Part shown: positions 25,883-37,085 of the stretch, piece after piece
Layout: every line of letters begins with the position of its first letter
Numbering within the stretch: the stretch's first letter is position 1
DNA from: Atopsyche davidsoni
Taxonomy: Eukaryota > Arthropoda > Insecta > Trichoptera > Hydrobiosidae
Assembly (NCBI GenBank): GCA_022113835.1
Contig: JAILWY010000027.1
Span: 4,218,501-4,282,500, forward strand
DNA: 64,000 nt
Reading direction: 5' to 3'
Translations under genes and position numbers: made by a program
The notes under the pieces: model-generated
What the model was told of the DNA's origin: nothing
What the model saw: the letters and a program-made list of their open reading frames with translations, nothing else
Database searches by the model: none

Positions 25883-28800
25883 ATGAATCCAAAACTGGAT
25901 TTAGTAATTTTTGGAGCCACCGGGTTCTCTGGAATTGTGGCAGTGGCAGAAGTCCACAGGATATCCAAGAATGACAAGAATCTCACTTGGGGTATCAGTG
26001 GTCGTTCTCAGTCCAAGCTGGATAAAGTTATTAATGACTTAAAAACTAAAACCGGTAAGTCTGTGCTGTACTTCATATCATTACATATTTTCGCCAATGA
26101 AATATATCACGTCGGGGTCACCAATTTCGCCAATGAATAAGATCACGTCGGGGTCACCAATTTCGCCTTTGAAATAGATTCGTCGGAGTCACCAATTTCG
26201 CCGATGAATATGATGTCACCAATTCGCCGCAGGTAGAGTGTGTGTTGTTGAAGATTCAGATGATGTGGTTGCAGGATTGATGTAAGGTTGGAAATCAGAA
26301 GGCTGGCGAAATATTTGCGTATTCGTAGTTTATTTAGTATAACTACACTGGTTAGAAATGTACGTGGTTACTGGTTCGATGCCGCGAGGTCTCTCTGGAG
26401 AGGCGCGGGGAAGCCGCTTATATAGGGTCCCGCTGCCTTTGTGGCTGGCGTAAACAGGAAGATTCCCACGTATCGGGGGTGTCTCATTGCGAGGACATCT
26501 CGCCTGAATACGATCGCCTTTGACTGACCGCTAATTACTAAGGGATTATGTTCTACTTTAATGGCAGCCTAATAAAATATTTAATGGATTAAGGATCGAA
26601 TGTCACATTCCAACAGGCCGTAAGACACGTGTTCCGATGTAGGTACTAACCCCTACAATATTAATACCCCACCCACCATTAAGTGTTTGTTACATTTTTA
26701 CTTAATTATGATAGGAGAAGATCTCCAACATATAAGAACCATTGTTGCGGATGTCAATGACCCCGAATCTTTACCTTACATGACTAAGCAAGCCAGAGTT
26801 ATTCTCAACTGTTGCGGACCATACCATAAATACGGAGAACCTGTTATTAAAGCATGCATTGAAACTAAGACTCATCATGTAGATCTTAGTGGAGAGCCTA
26901 TTGTAAGTATAATTTATATAAAATATGAAACTACATTTACACGATACATTTACGATATTCACTGCTGCTAAAAATCAAATTGTTTATATTATAATATTAT
27001 GACCAATAAGACAAAAGAATTATGTAGAAGAAGTAATGCAGGCAAAGCGTCGTTAAATGTATTTTTATAAATCAAGTAAATTTTGAAAGAGTATAAAATA
27101 CTTTATTTGCAAAACAGTATCGGGAGTGTACTTTTATAAAAATAGTTTTGAACTCCATCCAATATCTCAATAATTGTTATTTTGGATATTATAAAGAAAC
27201 AAAACAAGTGATCATTTGAATACCTTTCTGTAATGATCTAGTAATGTGTAATATACTCTCATGAAATGTATATATTTTTATCTTTAGTATATGGAGAGTA
27301 TGGAGTACGCTCACAATGAGGCTGCCAAGAAGGCAGGAATATATATTATAAGTGCTTGTGCTTTTGATAGCATTCCCGCAGATATGGGAATAGTTTATGC
27401 CCAAAAGCACTTTAAAGGTATAAACTCTTTTATATACAATGTATTATTTTTTTCACTTTCTAGTCTTATTTCGAGTTTCTATTTTATGCCGTGATAATAT
27501 TATTATTTCTCTTATGAATGATTATTATTAAAATAGTGTTTTTTTTAATAATAAACCGAATTTCATAAATTGAAGCAATACTATATTTAGTGAGATTAAT
27601 TGTAAATATATAACTATCGATTTTATATGATGACAATAATTTTGTCAATAAGAGTTAGATATTATTTTATTTGTCAAATAAAATTATATTCAATATATTT
27701 TAGGACAATTGAATTCTGCTGAAGTTTTCTTTTCCGTGGACTTGCCAAGCAAATATCAAAAGTTAGGAGAACCTCAAGCCAATATTGGAACTTGGGAATC
27801 TATCATACCTATTTTGGCCAAAAGTGATGAGTTGAAAAAACTAAGGAAGAAATTGTATCCAGAACCTGAGCCCAAGTTAAACCCTAAGCTCAAATCTAGG
27901 TAACAATAATATTTATTTACGACAGAATGATTTGATTTGTATTGCTCCATATTTCAACAACAAATAGGAATAGTCAAATGGCTTGGAGATCATTTTTTTG
28001 TTCTGCGAGTGATTTCACCTTCAGTCTGAAGAAACCCTTGAAAGGCAATAGCCACCACCAACAAATTAATATACAAAACATAATCATGTCTTTATTTTTA
28101 TTATAAATATAAAATTTAACTGATTTTAGGGGTATTTTTCACAAAAATGAAATTGATGGCAGATGGTACTTACCTCTACCCTTCACCGACTATGATGTAG
28201 TAAAACGATCTCAGCGTTTCCTATCCAAGCAAAATAATTCAAGACCTGTGCAGATGAAAGAATATATTGGCTTCCCAAATATACTGATGTTATTTGTGGT
28301 CACAATTATTGGGTTTATGGTCAATATATTAACCAGATTCAGCTTTGGAACTAAGCTGCTTCTAGATCACCCTAAGCTTTTCAGTTTCGGATTTTTTTCA
28401 CACACGGGACCGTCTGAAGATGTAATGAAACACACCACATTTTATATGAATATCTATGCAGAAGGCTGGGATGAAGTGGAAAAAGAAATTGATGGGAGTC
28501 GCCCGACCAAGAACATAGTAGTTCAAGTAAGAAGTTGACAATTTCAAGATTCTTAGATAAATTATTGGTTTGTGGAAAATTACAACTAAGGCTTAAGTTT
28601 AATTGAAACATGTGTTGACTTTTGAAAAACATGCACCTATTTATTTATTTTTGATAGCTTTTAAAATAATTTCACTGTTTTTAATTTTTTTTTGTACAGA
28701 CTGAACACCATTGATAATTATTAATGTTCATAAAATAATATTGATCTATTCATTTATGAACTAAGTATCTGAAGTCTTAAAAGATTCAGATATTTACCGG

Positions 28801-29197
28801 TGACTTACCGATTTTATACTCAATAGATCAAAATATTGTACTACCTTATCGATGAAATACGTTTACAACAACAAAATCAACGAAAATATTTAAAATTAAG
28901 ATTATTTGTTTCATCAGGTGTGTGGCACTAACCCAGGCTATGGAGCGGCCGTTACAGCGCTTATTTGCTCTGGCATGACCATTTTGAGAGAGGCAGAAAA
29001 AATGCCAGGAGTGTAAGTTTCCTATGCTCAATATATACTATAAATTGCATATTAACAAGTAATAAAAAAAATATTTTTTCAGGGGAGGAGTATTGCCTCC
29101 GGGATTCGCTTTTGCCAACACCTCACTCATTGAAAAATTAAATGAAAACAACATTACTTTTGAAGTTGTAAGTGTTGATGGAAAAGCTAAGCATTAA
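25883..29197 (+). CDS. Saccharopine dehydrogenase-like oxidoreductase (SCCPDH family), paralogue 2
   Basis: Second tandem SCCPDH-family gene, predicted as a membrane or lipid-droplet associated NAD(P)-dependent oxidoreductase of unknown substrate. Exons are 25883-26054, 26715-26902, 27288-27417, 27704-27899, 28130-28526, 28918-29012 and 29083-29197. Every exon length equals that of copy 1, giving 430 residues. The nucleotide-binding loop is GATGFSG (11-17). NCCGPY and THHVDLSGEP are kept. The conserved block reads ACAFDSIPADMG, with Ala in place of the usual Gly. The hydrophobic segment of exon 5 (YIGFPNILMLFVVTIIGFMV) is intact. Intron 1 is enlarged to 660 bp by an LTR-derived insertion. Full length with no frameshift, so probably functional. 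Confidence 0.93.
26090..26657 (-). mobile_element. LTR retrotransposon fragment (LTR plus repeated leader) with 5-bp target duplication
   Basis: A 568-bp insertion flanked by ATATT on both sides (26085-26089 and 26658-26662). Without the insert and one ATATT, intron 1 of copy 2 would be about 87 bp, like the 85 bp of copy 1. Read on the minus strand, it starts TGTAGGGG (LTR-type TG), then carries a TATATAAG promoter (about 26415-26425) and an AATAAA (about 26330). It ends in four tandem units of about 35 bp containing ATTGGTGACCCCGACGTGAT, which looks like the primer-binding leader after an LTR. No coding sequence of the element remains. Confidence 0.7.
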
Positions 29198-29235
29198 TTT
29201 TAAGGGATGATATTTTGTCACGTTTATGAAAATGA

Positions 29236-29241
29236 AATAAA
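29236..29241 (+). terminator. Candidate polyadenylation signal, SCCPDH copy 2
   Basis: AATAAA lies 39 nt downstream of the stop codon, at a plausible distance for a short 3' UTR. Confidence 0.5.
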
Positions 29242-30025
29242 AACGGTGTTTGGGTATTGATTTTAGCTGTGATTGAATAATAATTTAAGTACGCTTTCTG
29301 TTATATATAATTTTATACTAATACACATTATAAATGTTACAATTTATACTTAATCAAATATAAAATGTCCCAGTTAGAAAAGGAAATTATTTTATAACCT
29401 TAGCTACATATATTTCTTGTACTTTCTTTTATATATAATTTATAGAAGCATTGGATGGCATACTAAATAAAACTGGGTAACACGTTGTTTATATTTTTAA
29501 TGTTATGTGATCACAGGTGTCTCTCTGATTGCCGTCCTGCAGACATTGGTAAAATTAATTTAAATTGTTGCGTTGATTTATTATTATGATAATTAACATA
29601 AATTACAATGCAATTCGGAGTTTATTTATTTCTACCCATTGTATCATCTGTCAATTCACTAATCAAGTTCACATTATATCAATAAACCTATCATAAATTG
29701 TAAAAATAAATAGCACCAAAACGCTTTTATGACACTCATATTTACACACAGATATAAATAATTTATTACTACATTTATCTTTTATTTATTTTCTTCGTTT
29801 ATCTCCTGGAGGAGCTCAAAGAATTTGTTCAAGAAAAAAGTCAAATGAATACTAGAAATCTCATTTTTTTAGTGCTAGGGTTATCTTTTTTAAGTCGTTA
29901 AGAAAATTTATTATTATTTTAAGATATGGTGGAATGAATATATTTTATAACCGGCACAAAACGGCTTGAAAAACACTGGTACTAACGGGTCAGCTTTGTT
30001 GTCAAGTCGCCATTGTTTACGTTTT

Positions 30026-30033
30026 TATATAAA
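30026..30033 (+). promoter_or_regulatory. TATA box candidate for SCCPDH copy 3
   Basis: TATATAAA sits in a locally GC-richer stretch 0.87 kb upstream of the copy 3 start codon. It precedes the inferred non-coding first exon (donor near 30268). Confidence 0.4.
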
Positions 30034-30905
30034 GCGGTACGTGCGTGTGTTGTAAAGATACAAATGTCATATCTGAAATAAACTGTAAATCGTCAGTTAA
30101 CCTGTCGTATTAAATAAATGCTAGCTTCATACACGTTTTGCCGGCTGTGCGTATGAAATAATACAAGTCACTGAACCCCAAAAAAAATCACGTAAAACAC
30201 GTCAAATAGGTGAGGTCCTGTGAGATTTGCGGTGCCTCTCTTCAACAAGTTATTTATGTGTTAAAAGGTTAGTAAAACAGTTTACATCGGCAATATTTAG
30301 TTTTCAAGGCTTGCAAAATATATTACATTGATTTATTCGTCCTACAAAACACAAACTTTATATGATTCACAATCGGACTTATAAACTTTGGACTTATCCT
30401 GAGGTATATGTTTACGGCAATGCAATAGCCTGTATTTTTGATTTCCAAATGGTAATTATATAACTAAACTGTTATTTCAGATTATCGATTATTACTAAAC
30501 ATTTTTGAGATTGTGAAATTATCTTATCTCGAGAGTATTATAACTGAATCATAGGTGTAGATTGATACTGTTTTTACTACCAAGAGAATTGAAACTTTCA
30601 GATTTTAATAAGTGAGCAACGATTTTTATTATTATTTATTCGTTTTACCATGTTATTTTATTTAGATTTTTTAATCTCCTATATTCTTGATTTATTTAGA
30701 TTATAGAAAGCTTACAGATTAATTGAGACTGATATGGGCCTGCGAATTGTAGCCTTAGTGTGCTGAAAGTTTTTCACGATCTGCAAATCTTTTATAAATA
30801 TTAATGTTTAAAAAATAACCATGTTCATTCGCACTGTCCGGCTTTATTTATTTATAAATATACATTACACAATGTTGTGCTTTCTTATTACAGCCATAAG
30901 TAAAC

Positions 30906-33756
30906 ATGGCGCAAAGATTGGATATTGTAATTTTCGGAGCCACCGGCTTCACTGGAATACAGGCTGTGAGAGAAGTTCATAGAATATCTAAAGAGGACAA
31001 AAATATTACTTGGGGAATCAGTGGTCGTTCACAGTCTAAGCTTGATAAAATTATTCAAGACCTACAGAGTAAAACTGGTGAGAACCATCAGACATTTATT
31101 AACTTTATAAAAACATTTATTAGTCTGTTTTAATATTATTGTGATTATTAGACCTCATTACCCAAATTATCGATGGGGTTACAGGTACAAGTAAATGGTC
31201 TTGAGTAAGCTTAGTTCCTTCCTTATTTCATAGGTGATGATCTATCTCATATTAAGACATTCATTGCCGATGTGAAAGATAAAGAATCTCTGAAAGACAT
31301 GACTGAAAAAGCCAAGGTCTGCGTGAACTGCTGTGGACCTTATCGCTTCTATGGTGAGCCTGTCGTGAAAGCCTGCATTGATACAAAAACCCATCATGTG
31401 GACGTCAGCGGGGAACCTATGGTATTGATTTATTTATTAAAAAAAACGTATTGAATAACAAACATTTTAAGAATTTTATAGTTTTTACGTGTGAAAATAT
31501 TATTAGACTCCAAATAATGAACCGGAATCTCCCAAATAAGGGGTTGTGAAAAAAAACATGCAATTTCTCATAAACCCAAAATATTTAAGATTTTATTATT
31601 GCAGATTTGGTCAATATTCTAGGAGACTAATGCAAACTATAGATTTTTTAAATAAATGATTTTAGTGAAGTAATTAACAAACTTTTAAATAAATCACACT
31701 GGTTGTATGAAGTGGTATTTCTTTGATTATATGATTGCGATTTAGTTATTATGTTAGTTTTATATCGTTATATAAAGTTATTTCAATAAATTAGACTGAT
31801 TTAAGTTAGTTCAGAGCTTGCTATTTTCTTATATTTCTATTGTATTTTAGTATATGGAGACAATGCAGCTAAAGTATCATGAAGCTGCAGAGAAAGCAGG
31901 AATATACATAGTTAGCGCCTGCGGATTTGACAGTATTCCAGCAGACTTGGGTATAGTTTATGCTCAACAACAATACAAAGGTAAGAATAAAATTCTTGTG
32001 CGACTATCATATAAAACAATTATCAATCAAGACTACCTGAAGTGTAAGAGCACAAGCACCTTGTTAATATTTTGGGTATATATGTATAATAAATATTGAT
32101 AAAATTATTGAAAAAAAAATGTTTTTTGTATAGGTCAACTGAATTCTGCAGAAGTATTTGTTTCCATGTACTTGCCTCCGGAATATCAGAGGTTTGGAGC
32201 GGCGCAAATTAACTATGGCACATGGGAGTCCTTGGTGTATGGAATTGCAAACAGCGGGGACTTGCGAGAGTTGCGTCAGAAACTTAACCCAAAACCTAGA
32301 CCTACGTTAACTCCCAGACTAAAAACAAGGTACAAAGATCAATGGGAAATTATCAAATTAAAGTTAAACTGCAATCAAACAAGTACTATAATGGCTAACT
32401 GAGGCCAAGGCCTAAAAATACAATAACTGATAATCCACTAGTTTAATTTATATAATCTGTATATTATTGATTTTCATAATCCTTTATCTATAAAATTATA
32501 CAACTATTTGTTAAGTGATAAAATTTAGTATATAGTATGAGAAATTTGATTTTGATTTTTTTTACAGAAGCGTTATACACAAGAATGAAATTGATGGCAA
32601 GTGGTACCTTCCGTTTCCCGGGTCGGATCGTTCAGTAGTGAATCGTTCACAAAAATTCTTTTTCGAAGATAACCAGACGAGGCCAATTCAGATGTTTGCA
32701 TATGTAGGCTTCCCATCCTTCATCGGCATGATGCTGACAGCAATTGTGGCTTCGATGATTGTATTATTCACCAAGTGCCAGTTTGGAATAAACTTGCTCC
32801 TGGCGCACCCGAGGTTCTTCACTTTTGGATTTATCTCGAAAGAAGGTCCATCTGAAAAAAGCATGGAGAATACAACCTTCACTCTGAATATCAAAGCTGA
32901 TGGTTGGGAAGAAGGTGAAACCGAAGTCAATGGAACTCAACCGACGAAGAGTATGCTTGTTAAGGTAAGATTATTCAATATAGCTGGTTTCTGATTATTT
33001 GGCAATCTAGCTATTTTATCATGTGAAAGTTAGCAAGAATACTTCTATTGCTGGCTAGTGCCAAGAGTCAAGACTAGAGCTAAGGATTATAAAATTGCAC
33101 AACATTTGGTGGCTTTTGCGTATTCGACAAACTGGCAAAGAATTTGAGTAAAAGTAACTAACAAACTAAATATCTCTAGAATGCATATCAAAGTGATTTT
33201 ACCAGCATATAATAGTCGTCAACTTACCTGAAGAAGATTTACGATATTGCTGTTTGCAAAAATCAAAAACAACTTAGGACAGAAAACTTCAAGCAGCTCA
33301 ACACCCAAGAAAGCAAATCATCAAGTTTACTCTAATCTTTTTTCTGATTTCATGATTTCTCCAGGTTGCCGGGGTGAACCCTGGCTATGGAGCTACAGTC
33401 ACCACCCTGCTGTTTTCTGGCATCACTATTCTGAAGGAGGCCTCTAAGATGCCCGGAAAGTAAGTGGCACTTTGAATTCTAAAATACAGTGAAACCTCTA
33501 TCAATCGTTCCCCGAATATTAATTTTCCCTTCTGCGTTGTTTATTTATTTCAATATCAAATAAATTCCTAACCACAAAAAACACATTTCGTTGATCCTCA
33601 GTCTTCATGACTTAATTAAAATATTTGCTTAACCTATAAATGTTTCACAGGGGAGGGGTTCTGTCTCCGGGGGCTGCTTTTGCCAACACATCACTTATTG
33701 AGAACTTACAAAAGAATAACGTGACTTTTGAAGTTGTCAGTGTCAATGACATATAA
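30906..33756 (+). CDS. Sccpdh: Saccharopine dehydrogenase-like oxidoreductase (SCCPDH family), paralogue 3
   Basis: Third tandem SCCPDH-family gene. Exons are 30906-31077, 31234-31421, 31851-31980, 32134-32329, 32568-32964, 33365-33459 and 33651-33756. The first six have the same lengths as in copies 1 and 2, and the last is 9 nt shorter, giving 427 residues. The nucleotide-binding loop is GATGFTG (11-17). NCCGPY and THHVDVSGEP are present, and the family block ACGFDSIPADLG is fully canonical, unlike in copies 1 and 2. Exon 5 has a hydrophobic stretch (GFPSFIGMMLTAIVASMIVL) followed by the GPS-containing tail region. It is the most diverged of the three from the other two but closest to the family consensus, so it probably carries the ancestral role. 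Confidence 0.94.
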
Positions 33757-33963
33757 GGGGCTCAACACGGGAGCGTTACCGCATACAATACGAGATTATC
33801 CGAGATTCCTGGATGGATCCATTGTATTATCGATTTTATATTTTATTGCTTTTTTTTATTATAGAATATAAACTAATGGTATTTTTAAATGAGTATTATT
33901 TTTCTAAGGTAAAACTCTGTTAACTAAGTAGTATTTTTTTGTATCTCCATATCTTGCTTTGTT

Positions 33964-33969
33964 AATAAA
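33964..33969 (+). terminator. Candidate polyadenylation signal, SCCPDH copy 3
   Basis: AATAAA lies about 210 nt downstream of the copy 3 stop codon. Confidence 0.4.
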
Positions 33970-35696
33970 TTTAATATTATTATTTCCGACTTTTATTACA
34001 AATACCTGTGATTTTAGTTTTTATATTCAATATTTTTGACTATTTTCGCCAACTTCATGCAGTGAATTTTTGAAAACGCCAACGTAGCAATTTGGCCAAA
34101 CTAGTTGTGTAAAAGAAGATAAAAATGTGTTAAATCACTAAAAAAATTATTATTTTATTTTGTAGTATTATTTCTCTTTTCTTTCACATTACTCCAAATA
34201 TAGTTGCAATAAGTAATCTAACAGAAAAATGTAATTTATCCCATACTTATGGTGAAACGGTTCATAGTTACATATTAAATATTTTTTTGATCTGTGTTTA
34301 ATTTTTTATATATTCACAATGTTGAGGATTGTTATAAGAGTGTTTTTTTTTCGTCCACAATTTGACTATTAAATAAGTAGTGTCCTGTACTTCTTAAGTA
34401 GGGAAATAACTTTACACGCTTGTTATTAAGTTTTAAGTTACAGCACTTTATTCATAATCTACAGTTGGTTTTGTCGCAGTCTAAGCTCTTATAATGTGAA
34501 TTTATTTGATTGTGGATTCTATCTGGCTTTTGGGTAATTGATGTTGATTTTTTATCATCAATATGATTGACGATTTGCATTAAAGGTTACAAGCTTAATC
34601 ATTGCCAGTTACGTCTTTATTATAGCTTAGTTGCAAAGATATAGAAAACTATTTTCAGGTCTCACTACATCTTTTGAGCAGCAGCATCACCAGGTACATT
34701 AATTTATGCAAGAGGATTTATCCATCTCAAAATTTGTGTATTGATTTTTAAATTATGTCATATAAATTATAAAATTTAATTTTTTTAAAAAGCAGTAAGC
34801 AGTGACTCAATTTTTTCAGTGCTATACATAAAAAGTAAAGTATTTAAGTTTTTTTTAATAATGATGTTAAATACGGTATCATTGTGATTGTCTTAAAAAA
34901 AAATTTTTGAAAATGCAATTTATTATTTGTAAAATTTTTGAGACCACATTTGTAATTTTCTATGTAAAAAAAAAAAATTAAATGTCTTACCAGAAAAAAA
35001 ATTTAGACTACACAAATATTATACTAATACTTTGTCTACTGTACTAACATTGGAATGCTGTCTAATATTTTTTTCGCGTTCATGAATCTGAACAATCAAA
35101 TCAGAGCATGTTGAGCATTGTTTTTGTGTTTTGATTTTTAGTAGCAGTGGTAAAACAATATGTTAATAATCTAAATAAAAAAATTCAATTTAAATTCGAT
35201 ACAATTAAACGATTTTTAATTTTATGATCCACAGTGTTTTGAAAGTTTGATCAAATTGAACGGTGTATGACGTTATTAAATGATACGTTTTTTTTCTTTT
35301 AGTCTTTCGGGGGTTGGCGTGATTAAAATAAACTGGTTGATACGTCACAAAAGTAATTATGGTTGTACTGCCCAATTAAAAGTATTATCATTTTACCAAT
35401 TCTGATAGTTGCAATAAAGTTTTTCGCGTATTTATTATCTTGGTGGTATTTATGTGTATAATAGTAATTGTACGGGTCTTGAGGGTTACCTTGTTAAGCT
35501 TTGATAAATAACTCAAAATACGTATCTCTGGCAGTCTCACTGTTGCCGACTGGTGACCAGACAGGGGTTCATGCTTTTTATAAATAAATAAAATATAGAA
35601 AATATTTCATTATTGCTGAAAGCAGTGGCTCACAGCTCCACCCAGTTATTATCTTGTTTATTCTATAATCAGTCTACTTATCAGTGTACATAAGAT

Positions 35697-35722
35697 ATAT
35701 ATATATATATAATGTTATTGAT
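35697..35722. repeat. TA microsatellite
   Basis: An uninterrupted alternating T-A run of about 20 nt in the intergenic region. Confidence 0.7.
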
Positions 35723-36761
35723 CAAAGTTGATAATGTTGGCATGTATTATATACAACATAACATGAACATAATATAAAATAATTATTATGCAGCGAGCAG
35801 TAATCTGTTGTGGTATGTTCAGTGTTATTATGCATTAACATGAGCACCTGCTATGCAAGCTTTATCTCTCATTATGTTTTTTTGTTACGGTGAGTGATGC
35901 GATGAAAATTAGCGCATCCATTGCTTTGGAATTTAAAAATAAAAATATCCGCTAATTTCTAAGTTATTCTTTTTTTATATTATACATACATGGGTGTGTT
36001 TATTTTTCCATTTTATTAAAAAGCTTTAACTCCGATATTATGGTCGAAACTTGCAACCATGCAACATAGATTTATTTCGTCAATGAATAATATTTAAAAA
36101 AAAAAAAGTTTTATACTATTTCTTATCAGTTTTTACAAATACCGATTTTTTATATTTATAATATTATAATCATATTAATAATATATATATACTTTTTTTT
36201 TGTTCCAAATAACATAGCAATTAATTACATTTTCTCTGTGTGCTTCTGTACAATCGTGTAATTATTTAACTGTGCAAAATAATATAATTTATCGCAACGC
36301 GTCATTAAAATGAGTTATTACGAGAAATTAATAATTACGCAAAAAGATATTTTAAATGCAATCATATTTTAAATTGATAATATTTAAAACAGCTCTCTGC
36401 TTTTGTATGAAAATAATCACATGAACTTCATATATTAATTTCAAGGTTACTAATATTATTTTCTCCTGCTGAATTACCGTCCGCTAGTACTATTTTGCTT
36501 ATTTTTACAACTCTTATCACATCCTTTTACTTATAAGCAAATATACGTAAATATATTTTTGACTTATAAGGCTAAAAAATCATCCACGACAAAATAACGA
36601 AATGGCTAGGATATTACGATAATTTTTGTTTGAATGTGCTCTTATAATAGAAGAGCCCACACAAACAAAAATGACCGTAAGAACCTATTTATTTGTTAGT
36701 TATATGAAATATTTTTAATAAACCAAATCCCTATGTTATTTTTCTTTATAGAGTTGAAGCT

Positions 36762-37085
36762 TGGACTTTTAGAAATGAAGCTGTATAGGAGAATCCTTAA
36801 AACACCATGGATTGACCGCATCACAAATGAGAGAGTCTTGCACAGAATGCGCAAAGAAAGAAAACTCCTGAAACTAGTAAAGAAGCGAAAGGTCTCCTAT
36901 TTTGTCTACATTTTTCATAACAGTAAATATAGCATTCACAGCTGATTGTCCAAGGAAAAATCGGAGGAAAAGGGGTATTGGAAGGGGGAAGTTTACGTGG
37001 ATGCGGAATTCGGAAGTGGTGAGACTGGCCCAGGATATAAATATTTTCGATGAAATGGTTACCAACCGCCTATGAGAAGAGGCAC
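36762..37085 (+). pseudogene. LINE reverse-transcriptase C-terminal tail, degraded
   Basis: Encodes the tail found in many insect endonuclease-reverse transcriptases: YRRILKTPWIDRITNERVL, then a KKRKVSYF block, then [13 protein letters not shown] and EMVTNRL. Internal deletions and a frame break separate the blocks. The copy ends in an ACCAACCGCC..GAGAAGAGGCAC stretch shared with the other copies. Confidence 0.75.

Larger units (their letters stand above)
29198..30905 (+). other. Spacer and 5' region of SCCPDH copy 3
   Basis: 1.7 kb without a coding gene. It contains the 3' end of copy 2, a TATA-like promoter near 30026, a candidate non-coding first exon ending at a GTTAGT donor near 30268, and an acceptor (TTATTACAG) ending at 30893, exactly 12 nt before the ATG. 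Confidence 0.5.

Noticed and set aside
26090..26230. Four spaced repeats of about 35 bp that look superficially like a CRISPR array
   Set aside because: The units are contiguous and diverged with no unique spacers, lie in an insect intron, and fit the leader of an LTR element.
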